A stretch of DNA of 64,000 nt from contig NZ_BOMN01000041.1 in assembly GCF_016862215.1 (NCBI RefSeq), forward strand, positions 1-64,000. The letters are read 5' to 3'. Both the position numbers and the translations under genes were made by a program. The notes below the pieces were generated by a model that was not told where the DNA came from, did no database searches, and was given only the letters and a program-made list of their open reading frames with translations. Each line of letters opens with the position of its first letter. Position 1 is the first letter of the stretch. Shown one piece after another: positions 8,814 through 17,640 of this stretch. Origin of the DNA: Winogradskya humida. Its GTDB lineage: Bacteria > Actinomycetota > Actinomycetes > Mycobacteriales > Micromonosporaceae.

Positions 8814-9830
8814 ATGACCGAGGCCGTCGCGCGATCCGTCAGGCAGCCGAGCATGGCTGACGTGGCACGCACCGCCGGGGTGTCGGCCCAGACCGTGTCC
8901 CGGACGCTGCGGGATTCCCCCAACGTCAACCCGGAGACCAGGCGGCGCGTGCTCGACGCCGTGGAACAGCTCGGATACCGGCTCAACAACGCGGCCCGGG
9001 TGCTCTCCTCCGGGCGCAGCTTCACGATCGGGCTGGTCCTGCTCCAGTCCGGCGGCTACTACTCGCGCTCCGCGGTGACCGCCGGCGTCGAGGCTGCGGC
9101 GGGGCACGCCGGGTACGCGGTCAACATCGCGACCATCGCCGGGCTCGACACCGGGCTGATGGAACGTGCCCTGTCCAAGCTCGCAGACCAGGGCGTGGAC
9201 GGCATCATCATCGCCGTCCCGCTCATCTCGGTCACGCAGAAGATGGAGGACATCACCCGGGACATCCCGACGGTGACGCTGGACGGCTCGCGTACGGCCG
9301 GGGCCCGGGTGCTGGGAATAGACCAGCTGGAAGCGGGCCGCCTGGCCACGCAGCACCTGCTCGACCTGGGCCACCGGCAGGTGTGGCACGTCTCCGGCCC
9401 GGACGAGTGGATCGAGGCGCGGCAACGGCTGCAGGGCTGGCAGGAGTGCCTGGCCGCGGCGGGGATCGACGCGCCACCGGCGCTGGAGGGCGACTGGTCG
9501 CCGGATTCCGGGTACCGCCAGGGGCAGATCATCGCGATGATCCCGGACGTCACGGCGGTGTTCGCGGCCAGCGACGAGATGGCCTTCGGGATCATTCGCG
9601 CGCTGCGGGAGCGGGGCCGCTCGGTGCCCGAGGATGTCTCCATCGTCAGCGTCGACGACATCGCGCTGGCCGCGTACTGTTCGCCGCCGCTGACCACCGT
9701 GCGGCAGGATTTCTACCGTTCCGGGCAGGCCGCGGTCGAGTTGCTGCTGGACCCCGACGGAGCCAACGCCTCCGTGGTGCCGGCGTCACTGTCAGTACGC
9801 GCATCGACCGCCGCGCCGCGCTCGCACTGA
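8814..9830 (+). CDS. LacI-family transcriptional regulator
   Basis: This 338-residue protein has an N-terminal LacI helix-turn-helix (MADVARTAGVSAQTVSRTL, hinge helix around VLDAVEQLGYRLN) and a periplasmic-binding-protein-like sensor domain (QSGGYYSRSAVTAGVEAA, ITAV-type core, AASDEMAFGIIRAL, VSIVSVDDIALA). It sits between the GH35 gene and the transporter operon, both of which carry the same candidate operator. It is therefore probably the local repressor, released by an oligosaccharide or sugar. Confidence 0.92.
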   Translation: MTEAVARSVRQPSMADVARTAGVSAQTVSRTLRDSPNVNPETRRRVLDAVEQLGYRLNNAARVLSSGRSFTIGLVLLQSGGYYSRSAVTAGVEAAAGHAGYAVNIATIAGLDTGLMERALSKLADQGVDGIIIAVPLISVTQKMEDITRDIPTVTLDGSRTAGARVLGIDQLEAGRLATQHLLDLGHRQVWHVSGPDEWIEARQRLQGWQECLAAAGIDAPPALEGDWSPDSGYRQGQIIAMIPDVTAVFAASDEMAFGIIRALRERGRSVPEDVSIVSVDDIALAAYCSPPLTTVRQDFYRSGQAAVELLLDPDGANASVVPASLSVRASTAAPRSH

Positions 9831-9871
9831 TCAGCCGATGTTCAATTTTCGTAACACCTCTTGCGTGATCA

Positions 9872-9885
9872 TGTTATCGATGCCA
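9872..9885. promoter_or_regulatory. LacI-type operator, copy 2
   Basis: This is an identical copy of TGTTATCGATGCCA, 78 bases before the transporter lipoprotein start, again followed by GTAACA. Its position in front of the operon and its exact match to copy 1 support control of both transcription units by the LacI-type protein. Confidence 0.75.
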
Positions 9886-9962
9886 CCGTAACATCGTCCG
9901 GCGCGACCGGACCCCTCAACGCCTATCGGTGTGGGCTCCTGTCCCCGGAAGGACATAGACAG

Positions 9963-11285
9963 ATGCGTAGAAGACTCGTCCTGGTGGGTGCCGCGGTCAC
10001 GGCGCTCGGGCTCGTCGCCGGATGCTCGGGCGGCGGGGGCGGCCCGGACTCCGGCAAGACCACCCTCAAGGTCGCCGCGCTCGAAGGTGGCTACGGCCGC
10101 GACATGTACACGCAGGTCATCGACGCGTACAAGGCGAAGAATCCCGGCGTCGACGTGCAGCTGCAGATCTCGAAGAGCATCGAGGACGAGATCTCGCCGA
10201 ACATGAAGGCCGGGAAGTTCCCCGACGTCGTCGTGCTCGGCCAGGGCCGCAAGGCCGCGCTGACCGAGACCCTGGTCAAGGACAAGGCGCTGGAGAACCT
10301 CACGCCGCTGCTGTCCACCAAGGTGCCCGGCGAGGAGAAGACCGTCGGCGACAAGCTCACCGAGGGCATCGTCGGCAACCTCAACACCAACCCGTACGGC
10401 GGCGGTGACACGTACCTGATGCCGATGTACTACTCGCCGACCGGGCTCTTCTACAACAAGGGACTCTTCGCGTCGAAGGGCTTCAAGGTCCCGGCGACCT
10501 GGGACGAGATGTTCGCGCTCGGTGAGCAGGCCAAGGCGCAGGGGCTGCCGCTGTTCACGTACCCGACCGCGGGCTATCTCGACTCCTACTTCTTCGCGCT
10601 GCTCGCGGATGTCGGCGGCGAGCAGTTCTACACCGATGTCATGACCTACAAGCAGGGCGTGTGGCAGACCCCGCAGGCCAAGCAGGTCCTCGACATCACC
10701 ACGAAGCTGCTGGGTTACGCCGCGCCGACCACCGTCGGGTACGCCAACGAGCAGGACTTCACCAAGAATCAGCAGTCGATCCTCGAGAACAAGGCACTGT
10801 TCATGCCGAACGGCACCTGGATCGTCGGCGAGATGAAGGACGCGCCCCGCGCCGCCGGCTTCCAGTGGGGCCTGACACCGTTGCCGGCGGTCACGGCGGG
10901 TGGCAAGCGGTACATCACCACGTCCGTCGAGTCGGTGTGGATCCCCAGCTCGGCCGGGCACAAGGACGCGGCGAAGGACTTCATCGCGTACCTCTACTCC
11001 GACGAGGCCGCGGCGATCTTCGCCAAGTCGAACGCGATCCAGCCGATCGCGGGCATCGCCGCGAAGCTGACCGGCGAGAACGCCGACTTCTACAAGGTGT
11101 ACGAGGACCCGGCGGTCTCCGCGCTGGTCGGCGGTTTCGCCAGCACCGCGCCCGTCGAGGGCGTCGACATCAAGGGCACGCTCTTCGACACCGCGAACAG
11201 CGTCATCAGCGGTGACAAGACCGAGGCGCAGTGGCAGACCGCGCTCGACGAGGCCAGCGAGAAGCTGCGCCAGGCCGGAAATTGA
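9963..11285 (+). CDS. Sugar ABC transporter substrate-binding lipoprotein
   Basis: This 440-residue family-1 extracellular solute-binding protein begins MRRRLVLVGAAVTALG and has a lipobox LVAGC, so it is a membrane-anchored lipoprotein. The ATG at 9963 is preceded by GGAAGGA. Typical binding-protein motifs follow (YSPTGLFYNKGLF, VPATWDEMFALGEQAK). It is the first gene of the carbohydrate operon. Its stop overlaps the TTG start of the first permease. Together with GH35 and GH29 genes it suggests uptake of a galactose- and/or fucose-containing oligosaccharide. Confidence 0.93.
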   Translation: MRRRLVLVGAAVTALGLVAGCSGGGGGPDSGKTTLKVAALEGGYGRDMYTQVIDAYKAKNPGVDVQLQISKSIEDEISPNMKAGKFPDVVVLGQGRKAALTETLVKDKALENLTPLLSTKVPGEEKTVGDKLTEGIVGNLNTNPYGGGDTYLMPMYYSPTGLFYNKGLFASKGFKVPATWDEMFALGEQAKAQGLPLFTYPTAGYLDSYFFALLADVGGEQFYTDVMTYKQGVWQTPQAKQVLDITTKLLGYAAPTTVGYANEQDFTKNQQSILENKALFMPNGTWIVGEMKDAPRAAGFQWGLTPLPAVTAGGKRYITTSVESVWIPSSAGHKDAAKDFIAYLYSDEAAAIFAKSNAIQPIAGIAAKLTGENADFYKVYEDPAVSALVGGFASTAPVEGVDIKGTLFDTANSVISGDKTEAQWQTALDEASEKLRQAGN

Positions 11286-12187
11286 CAGCGGCGGCCAAGC
11301 GGCGCAAGCGCGGCAACGGCGGCTTCGTGCTTGCCTGCTTGGCGCCCGCACTCGTGCTCTTCGCGGTCTTCATGATCGTGCCGACGGTGAACGTGTTCCG
11401 GATGTCGCTCTATACGTGGAGCGGCTTCTCCCCGGACATGCGCTTCGTCGGGCTGGACAACTTCCGCCGGCTGCTCGACGACGACCAGTTCGTCCGCGCG
11501 TTCCAGAACACGGTCGCGCTGCTGGTGGTCGTGACCGTGGTGACGATGGGCATGGGCCTGTTCCTCGCCGCGATCATGACCCGGCAGAAACTGAGCGGGC
11601 GCAACCTCTACCGCTTTGTTCTGTACGTGCCGAACGTGCTCTCCGTCGTCGTCATCGCGGCCATCTTCTCCGCGGTGTACGACCAGGAGAACGGTCTGCT
11701 CAACGGCGCTCTGCGGGTGCTGTCGCTGGACGGGCTGCAGCAGGTGTGGCTCGGCGACCAGCGGATCGTGCTCTACTCCGTGGCGATCGCCATGGTCTGG
11801 CAGTCGCTCGGCTACTACATGGTCCTCTACATGTCGAGCATGTCGAGCATCCCCGAGGAGCTGTACGAGGCCTCCTCGCTCGACGGCGCGTCCGCCGGGA
11901 AGCAGTTCTTCTCGATCACCCTGCCGCTGATCTGGCAGCACCTGCGCACGACGCTGACGTTCTTCGTGATGAGCGCCGTCAACCTCAGCTTCGTCCTGGT
12001 CCGCGCGATGACCGGTGGCGGCCCGGACGGCGCCTCGGAGGTCCTGCTCAGTTACATGTACAAGCAGGCGTACACGAACTCGTCGTACGGCTACGGCATG
12101 GCCATCGGCGTCGTCATCTTCGCTTTCTCGTTCCTCGTCTCGCTGCTGGTGAGCCGGGCGACGAAGCGTGAGCCCCTCCAGTTCTAG
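11282..12187 (+). CDS. Sugar ABC transporter permease (MalF/UgpA type)
   Basis: This protein of about 301 residues has six predicted membrane segments and the inner-membrane EAA loop (ELYEASSLDGASAGKQFFSITLPL). I choose the TTG at 11282, which overlaps the preceding stop as TTGA; a GTG at 11231 is possible but would create a 55-base overlap. The positively charged N-terminus (AAAKRRKRG) stays in the cytoplasm. It forms the translocation pore with the next gene. No ATPase gene is present, so a shared MsiK-type ATPase is likely, as for many actinobacterial sugar importers. Confidence 0.92.
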   Translation: MTAAAKRRKRGNGGFVLACLAPALVLFAVFMIVPTVNVFRMSLYTWSGFSPDMRFVGLDNFRRLLDDDQFVRAFQNTVALLVVVTVVTMGMGLFLAAIMTRQKLSGRNLYRFVLYVPNVLSVVVIAAIFSAVYDQENGLLNGALRVLSLDGLQQVWLGDQRIVLYSVAIAMVWQSLGYYMVLYMSSMSSIPEELYEASSLDGASAGKQFFSITLPLIWQHLRTTLTFFVMSAVNLSFVLVRAMTGGGPDGASEVLLSYMYKQAYTNSSYGYGMAIGVVIFAFSFLVSLLVSRATKREPLQF

Positions 12188-12198
12188 AAGGACGCACC

Positions 12199-13062
12199 AT
12201 GACCATCACCAGGCTCGGCCGCACGCTGACCTACGTGCTCGTCGCGGCGATCGCGCTCGCCATCGCCGTGCCCGTGGCATGGGTGCTGCTGGCGTCGTTC
12301 AAGGCGAAGGGCGAGTTCTACGACAGCCCGTGGACGCTGCCGGACGGCCTGCGGATCCAGAACTACGTCGACGCGTTCGTCACCGCGCACATGGGTCAGT
12401 ACTTCCTGACCTCGGTGCTCGTGACCGTGCTCGGGCTGGTGTTCGTCCTTGCCGTGTCGATCCCCGCGGCGTACGTCATCGCCCGGTACGAATTCCGGGG
12501 CCGCGGATTCGTCGAGGTGCTGCTGCTCGCCGGCCTGTTCGTGAACGTCAACTACATCGTCGTCCCGATCTTCCTGATGTTGGTCGGCTGGGACCGCTCG
12601 CTCGCGGACGTCCTGCCCGGCGGGTTCTTCATCGACAACCCAGCAGTGCTTTCCCTGGTGTACGCGGCCACGTCGATCCCGTTCAGCATCTACCTGCTGA
12701 CCGCGTACTTCCGGTCGATCCCGGTCGACTACGAGGAGGCGGCGTCGCTGGACGGCGCGTCCCGGTTCCTCGTGATGACCCGGATCATGCTGCCGATGGC
12801 CCGGCCGGCGGTGACGACGGTGATCCTGTTCAACTTCCTGGCGTACTGGAACGACTTCATCATCGCGTTGACGCTGCTGCCCGGTGACGGCAAGACGTTG
12901 CAGGTCGGCCTGCTCAACCTCATGACGGCGCAGAAGGCCGCGGCCGATTACGGGCGGCTCTACGCCGGAATGGTCATAGTCATCGTCCCGGTCCTCATCC
13001 TCTATGCGCTCATCCAGCGCCGGCTCATCGAGGGCATGGCCGCGGGCGGGGTGAAGGGATGA
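12199..13062 (+). CDS. Sugar ABC transporter permease (MalG/UgpE type)
   Basis: This 287-residue permease has six membrane segments and the EAA loop DYEEAASLDGASRFLVMTRIMLPMARPA. It pairs with the preceding permease, from which it is separated by 11 bases that include AGAAGGA. Its stop overlaps the ATG of the small membrane protein (ATGA at 13059). Confidence 0.93.
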   Translation: MTITRLGRTLTYVLVAAIALAIAVPVAWVLLASFKAKGEFYDSPWTLPDGLRIQNYVDAFVTAHMGQYFLTSVLVTVLGLVFVLAVSIPAAYVIARYEFRGRGFVEVLLLAGLFVNVNYIVVPIFLMLVGWDRSLADVLPGGFFIDNPAVLSLVYAATSIPFSIYLLTAYFRSIPVDYEEAASLDGASRFLVMTRIMLPMARPAVTTVILFNFLAYWNDFIIALTLLPGDGKTLQVGLLNLMTAQKAAADYGRLYAGMVIVIVPVLILYALIQRRLIEGMAAGGVKG

Positions 13063-13223
13063 ACCTCGTGCTGATCCTCGTACGCGCACTGGTGGCGGCC
13101 GCCTGCGTCGCCGTCGTCGTGATCGCGCGGACCACGGTCGGGTGGCCGAACCTGCTCACCATGCTCGGCGCGCTGCTGGTGCTGCTCGCCGTGCTCGCCG
13201 CGTACAACCGGAGGCACCGATGA
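13059..13223 (+). CDS. Small membrane protein of the sugar operon (DUF6903-like?)
   Basis: This 54-residue ORF starts with an ATGA overlap with the permease stop and ends overlapping the fucosidase start. It has two hydrophobic helices (about residues 3-22 and 32-49) around a short TTVGWPN turn, and ends AAYNRRHR. That architecture and the YNRR-type ending resemble the small DUF6903 proteins that, as I recall, accompany sugar ABC transporters; this link is from memory and unverified. It is probably a genuine component or accessory of the importer. Confidence 0.7.
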   Translation: MNLVLILVRALVAAACVAVVVIARTTVGWPNLLTMLGALLVLLAVLAAYNRRHR

Positions 13224-14500
13224 AGGCTGCGACGATCCGTCCGAGCGCCCGGCAGCTCAGCTGGCAGCGGATGGAGTTCTACGGCTTCATCCACTTCGGC
13301 ATGAACACGATGACGGACCGCGAGTGGGGCGAGGGCCACGACGACCCGGCCTTGTTCGATCCGTCGTCGCTCGACGCCGACCAGTGGGTGACCGCATTGA
13401 AGAGCGCGGGCATGACCGGCGTCATCCTCACGGCCAAGCATCACGACGGATTCTGCCTGTGGCCCAGCGATGCCACCTCCTACACGGTCGCGTCCTCGCC
13501 GTACCGGAAAGACATCGTCGCGGAGGTCGCCGAGGCCGCCCGCAGGCAAGGGCTCAAGTTCGGGATCTACCTGTCACCCTGGGACCGCACCGAAGCCTCC
13601 TACGGTTCGGGGGCCGGCTACGACGACTTCTACGTCGCCCAGCTCACCGAACTGCTCACCCGCTACGGACCGGTGTTCACGGTGTGGCTCGACGGCGCGA
13701 ACGGCGAGGGTCCCAACGGCAGACGTCAGGTCTACGACTGGGACCGCTACTACGCCGTGGTGCGGGAGCTGCAACCCGGCGCGGTGATCAGCGTCTGCGG
13801 GCCGGACGTGCGCTGGTGCGGCAACGAGGCCGGTGAGACCCGCCCCGACGAGTGGAGCGTGGTCCCGCGGTCGCTGCAGGACGCCGAACGGATCGCCTCG
13901 CTCTCGCAGCAGGCCGACGACGGGACGTTCGCCACCCGGGTCCGCAGCGACGACCGCGACCTCGGCAGCCGCGCGGCGCTCACCGGGCACGACGATCTCG
14001 TCTGGTACCCGGCTGAGGTCAACACGTCGATCCGCCCCGGCTGGTTCCACCACCCACTTGAGGACGTGCGCGTTCGCAGCGCCGACGAGTTGTTCGCCAT
14101 CTACCTCCGCTCGGTCGGCGGCAACTCCACGTTCCTGCTCAACGTCCCACCCGCCCGCGACGGCCTGATCTCCCCACCCGACCTGGCCGTTCTCTCGTCG
14201 CTGGGGGAGTTGATCACCGATTTTCACTCCCGCCAGATCCCGCTCGAGCTCACCGACCCCGAAACCATCGAAGCAGTTGTCGTACGCGAGGACATCGCTC
14301 ACGGTCAACTCATCGAGCACGTCGTGGTCCGGGGGCGCCGTGACGGGGAATGGACGACGCTGGCCGAGGCGAATGCGGTTGGCTACCAACGGATTCTGCT
14401 CTTCGAACCGGTCGAGGTCGACGCCGTCCGGATCGAGATAACCGCGTCGCGGGGCGAACCCGTCATCGATCGGGTCGCGGCAGTCCGGGCGGCGCGATGA
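13220..14500 (+). CDS. GH29 alpha-L-fucosidase
   Basis: This 426-residue enzyme has the GH29 landmarks FIHFGMNTMTDREWG, LTAKHHDGFCLW (residues 71-81), GIYLSPWDR and the nucleophile motif TVWLDGANG (Asp158). The ATG at 13220 overlaps the small membrane protein stop; the reading frame extends upstream only as an antisense-like artefact. No signal peptide is present, so it probably removes fucose from imported oligosaccharides. Its stop overlaps the next start (ATGA). Confidence 0.92.
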   Translation: MKAATIRPSARQLSWQRMEFYGFIHFGMNTMTDREWGEGHDDPALFDPSSLDADQWVTALKSAGMTGVILTAKHHDGFCLWPSDATSYTVASSPYRKDIVAEVAEAARRQGLKFGIYLSPWDRTEASYGSGAGYDDFYVAQLTELLTRYGPVFTVWLDGANGEGPNGRRQVYDWDRYYAVVRELQPGAVISVCGPDVRWCGNEAGETRPDEWSVVPRSLQDAERIASLSQQADDGTFATRVRSDDRDLGSRAALTGHDDLVWYPAEVNTSIRPGWFHHPLEDVRVRSADELFAIYLRSVGGNSTFLLNVPPARDGLISPPDLAVLSSLGELITDFHSRQIPLELTDPETIEAVVVREDIAHGQLIEHVVVRGRRDGEWTTLAEANAVGYQRILLFEPVEVDAVRIEITASRGEPVIDRVAAVRAAR

Positions 14501-15351
14501 AGAAGATCCTGGCCGGTCTGGCGCTGGTCATAACCGCGCTCGTCGTCACCGGCGCTGTCCTCGCGCACCGCAGTGACGTCGTCGGTTCGATCGACGGGCA
14601 CGACGTCACGCGGGACGAGCTGGTCTTTCATCGGGACAACGACCGGACCCTCGCCGACGTCTGGACCGACAAGACGATCTTTGTGCTCGCGCAGGAGCAG
14701 GGGCTCACCGATTCCGTCGATTACGACGATTTCCTCGACGAGGTGGAGCGGGAGAACAAGCGCCGCGCCGACGCGATCGCCAAGGGCGAAACCGTCTACG
14801 GCGTCACGGACTTCTCGCCCGAGGAGTACTACACGCACCGGCTCGCCGAATTGCGGACCGGGCTCGAGAAGAAGCTCGGCGACGGCCCGCTCCTGATCAC
14901 CGATGCCGAGGTGCGGCAGAAGTTCGAGGCGTCGAAGGCGGACTGGAGCGCAAACGCCACCACGTACGCGTACACAAAACTTGTCGTTCCCGGCTCGGCC
15001 ACTACCGCGATCAGTGGACGGCTGGCGGACGTGCGGATTCCCGGCTCCAAGCTCAGCAAAGAGACGTACGGCGGCGCCGCTGCGACGACCGGGCTGAGTA
15101 CGCACGACCAGGACCTGATGGCGGTGCTCACGAAGCTCGCCCCGGGTCAGATCTCCTCCCCGGTTCCCGGCACCGGGCAGACCACGTACTACGAGCTCGA
15201 CGGCACCACCGTCGACGAGAGTGCGGCGTTCGCCACCTACTCCCAGCGGATCAGGGCGGCGCTCGTCGAGGAGAAGTTCGACCGGTACATCCAGAACCGG
15301 GTGCAGAACAGCCACATCGAGGTCGACATCAACCCAGAGGATGTGCAGTGA
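14497..15351 (+). CDS. PpiC/SurA-like exported peptidyl-prolyl isomerase-type protein
   Basis: This 284-residue protein has an N-terminal membrane anchor/signal (KKILAGLALVITALVVTGAVLA) followed by a SurA_N-like helical region (QEQGLTDSVDYDDFLDEVERENKRR, FSPEEYYTHRLAELRTGLEKKL) and a parvulin-like part (ITDAEVRQKFEASK, KLAPGQISSPV). Parvulin active-site residues are not convincingly present, so it may act as a chaperone without isomerase activity. It overlaps both the fucosidase stop and the beta-helix gene start, which suggests it helps fold the secreted protein encoded next. Confidence 0.75.
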   Translation: MKKILAGLALVITALVVTGAVLAHRSDVVGSIDGHDVTRDELVFHRDNDRTLADVWTDKTIFVLAQEQGLTDSVDYDDFLDEVERENKRRADAIAKGETVYGVTDFSPEEYYTHRLAELRTGLEKKLGDGPLLITDAEVRQKFEASKADWSANATTYAYTKLVVPGSATTAISGRLADVRIPGSKLSKETYGGAAATTGLSTHDQDLMAVLTKLAPGQISSPVPGTGQTTYYELDGTTVDESAAFATYSQRIRAALVEEKFDRYIQNRVQNSHIEVDINPEDVQ

Positions 15352-17594
15352 GAAAACCTGTCGGGACGGCTCTGGCCGTGTTGCTCGCCGTGTTGCTCGC
15401 CCCCGCATTGCCGGCGTCCGCTTCTGCCGCCCCTGCCAAGAAGCAGTGGCCGGGGAACTCCAAGAACGTGACGGGCGGCCGGGACTTCTACATCGACTCC
15501 GCGCTCGGTAACGACAGAGCTGCCGGGAACTCGCCGAAGGCCGCCTGGAAGACGCTGGGCAAGGCGAGCGCGACGACGTTCAAGCCCGGTGACCGGATTC
15601 TGCTCAAGGCCGGATCGCAGTGGAACAACGAGCAGCTGTGGCCAAAGGGCTCCGGCACCACGCGGCAGCCGATCACGATCTCGGCGTACGGGGACGTCAA
15701 ACGGGGGCGGCCGTACATCGCGACGAACGGCAACGTGCCCAGCCCGTTCAACGCCGACGGCACGAAGAACCCCGAGACCGTCGGGCTGACCGGTGCGATC
15801 GTGCTGCGCAACCAGCAGGGCTTCGACATCAACAACATCGAGCTCTCGAACGACGACGACTTCGCCACGGACATCACCACCGGCACGTACGTTCGTGATG
15901 GCATCATGGTGTCGATCAATGCGGACAAGCTGGCGGCAGGCGCGGACACCGTCATGGACCACTTCCGGATCCACGACATCTACGTGCACAACACCGACGG
16001 CCCGAGCAGCTGGCAGAAGATCCACTACGGTGCCGTCAACTTCCAGGTCTTCGGGAGCAAGTCCTACAAGGAGTACGCGACCGGCGGCTACTACTTCAAG
16101 GACGTCCGGATCGAGGACAACACGTTCGTCAACGTGGAGCTGCACGCGGTGCAGTTCGCGTTCAACTGGTTCGCCGCGGACGGCGCGGACGCCGGGCAGT
16201 ACGACGAGGCGGGCAAGTTCCATGAGGGCTGGGAGCAGCTCTGGGTGCGTACCCGTGATCTCTACAGCCGTGATGTCTACATCGGCCACAACTACGCCGA
16301 GAGCATCGGCCAGGGTGCGTTCCAGCTCGCCGACACCAAGAACATGACGGTCGAGTACAACGAGGTCAACGGCTTCCTCGCGCGCTACGACGCGGTGTCC
16401 TGCGGGCTCTACCTCTGGGCCGGCGCCGACTCGGTGATGCAGTACAACGAGGTGTACGGCGGCCCCGACAACGAGTACGACGGCACGCCCTGGGATCTCG
16501 AGTACACGAACTTCAACGTCACCTACCAGTACAACTACTCGCACGACAACGCCGCGGGCTGGATGGCCTACATGGGCAACAGCTCCAACTCGGTCGCTCG
16601 CTACAACCTGAGCGTCAACGACAACGGCGTACTCGTGAAGAACATGCTGTCGACGAACTACTCGCCGACGTACTTCGTCAACAACACGTTCGTCTACGAC
16701 GGCGGGGACCTCGCCCAGGTGCACGACGAGACGTTCCTGAGCCGCGTCTACTTCCTGAACAACATCTTCTACAACACGTCGCAGACCACGCCGACCACCT
16801 GGTACCGCAAGACCGGTGCACTACGTCAGGCGGTGTTCTCGAACAACGACTACTACGAGGCCGGCGGCGTCCACTCCACCCAGGAACCGGCCGACCCCGA
16901 CGGCCTGCGCGCCGACCCTGAATTCGTCGGCAACCCCGCCACTTACAGCACCGGTGACGTCAAGAAGGCCGCGGCTCAGTTCGCGCTGCGCAAGAGCTCG
17001 CCGCTGATCGACGCCGGCCGCTACAACCCGCACCTCGGCACCGCGGACATCCTCGGCACCCAGCTCTACTACGGCGACGCCCCGGACATCGGCGCCGTCG
17101 AGGCTCGTCGCGGCCCGCGCGTCCCGAACCCGGTCGACACCGACCCGATCGAGAACGAGGGCCCCGACCGGGTCTCCCTCGCCCTGGGCAAGCCGGTCAC
17201 CGCCAGCTCCACCCACCCGGGCGCCAACGGAACGCTCGGCGCGGTGAACCTGACCGACGGCAGCCTGAGCACCCGGTGGGCAGCCGCCGACGACGCGACC
17301 TACCCGATCACGCTCGACATCGATTTCGGCGCGGACACCGCGTTCAGCGAGGTCTACCTCGACGAATACACCGACTCGGGCACCAACCCGCGGGTGCGGA
17401 CGTTCTCGCTGCAGCGCTGGGACGCGGCCACCGGCACCTGGGTCACGTTCGCCGATCAGACCAACGGCATCGGGCACGACCTGACCGTCACCGGCTTCGG
17501 CAGCGTCACCACCAGCAGGCTGCGGGTCGCCCTGACCAGCCAGATCGCGACGGAGATCTACACGCCGTCACTCACGGAGATCAGCGTCTACTGA
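15348..17594 (+). CDS. Secreted right-handed beta-helix protein with F5/8C domain
   Basis: This 748-residue protein starts at GTG (GTGA overlap) with a Sec signal ending ASASAAPA. The central region (about 40-560) shows repeated N/G-rich turns typical of right-handed parallel beta-helices (IVLRNQQGFDINNIELSND, NMTVEYNEVNGF, YFVNNTFVYDGG), as in polysaccharide lyases and hydrolases. A C-terminal discoidin/F5-8C (CBM32-like) domain follows a short linker (ALGKPVTASSTHPGANG to TEISVY). It probably attacks the polymer outside the cell; the catalytic family cannot be fixed here. Confidence 0.85.
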   Translation: MRKPVGTALAVLLAVLLAPALPASASAAPAKKQWPGNSKNVTGGRDFYIDSALGNDRAAGNSPKAAWKTLGKASATTFKPGDRILLKAGSQWNNEQLWPKGSGTTRQPITISAYGDVKRGRPYIATNGNVPSPFNADGTKNPETVGLTGAIVLRNQQGFDINNIELSNDDDFATDITTGTYVRDGIMVSINADKLAAGADTVMDHFRIHDIYVHNTDGPSSWQKIHYGAVNFQVFGSKSYKEYATGGYYFKDVRIEDNTFVNVELHAVQFAFNWFAADGADAGQYDEAGKFHEGWEQLWVRTRDLYSRDVYIGHNYAESIGQGAFQLADTKNMTVEYNEVNGFLARYDAVSCGLYLWAGADSVMQYNEVYGGPDNEYDGTPWDLEYTNFNVTYQYNYSHDNAAGWMAYMGNSSNSVARYNLSVNDNGVLVKNMLSTNYSPTYFVNNTFVYDGGDLAQVHDETFLSRVYFLNNIFYNTSQTTPTTWYRKTGALRQAVFSNNDYYEAGGVHSTQEPADPDGLRADPEFVGNPATYSTGDVKKAAAQFALRKSSPLIDAGRYNPHLGTADILGTQLYYGDAPDIGAVEARRGPRVPNPVDTDPIENEGPDRVSLALGKPVTASSTHPGANGTLGAVNLTDGSLSTRWAAADDATYPITLDIDFGADTAFSEVYLDEYTDSGTNPRVRTFSLQRWDAATGTWVTFADQTNGIGHDLTVTGFGSVTTSRLRVALTSQIATEIYTPSLTEISVY

Positions 17595-17608
17595 TCCCCT
17601 GAACGGGA

Positions 17609-17637
17609 GGCGGGGTGGCGCCGGGCCGCCCCGCCTT
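17609..17637. terminator. Strong hairpin terminator between convergent units
   Basis: The arms 17609-17620 (AGGCGGGGTGGC) and 17626-17637 pair over 12 positions with one G-T wobble around a 5-base loop. TCTTCT follows. It closes the carbohydrate operon and also lies just beyond the end of the minus-strand ABC ATPase gene, so it may work in both directions. Confidence 0.85.
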
Positions 17638-17640
17638 CTT

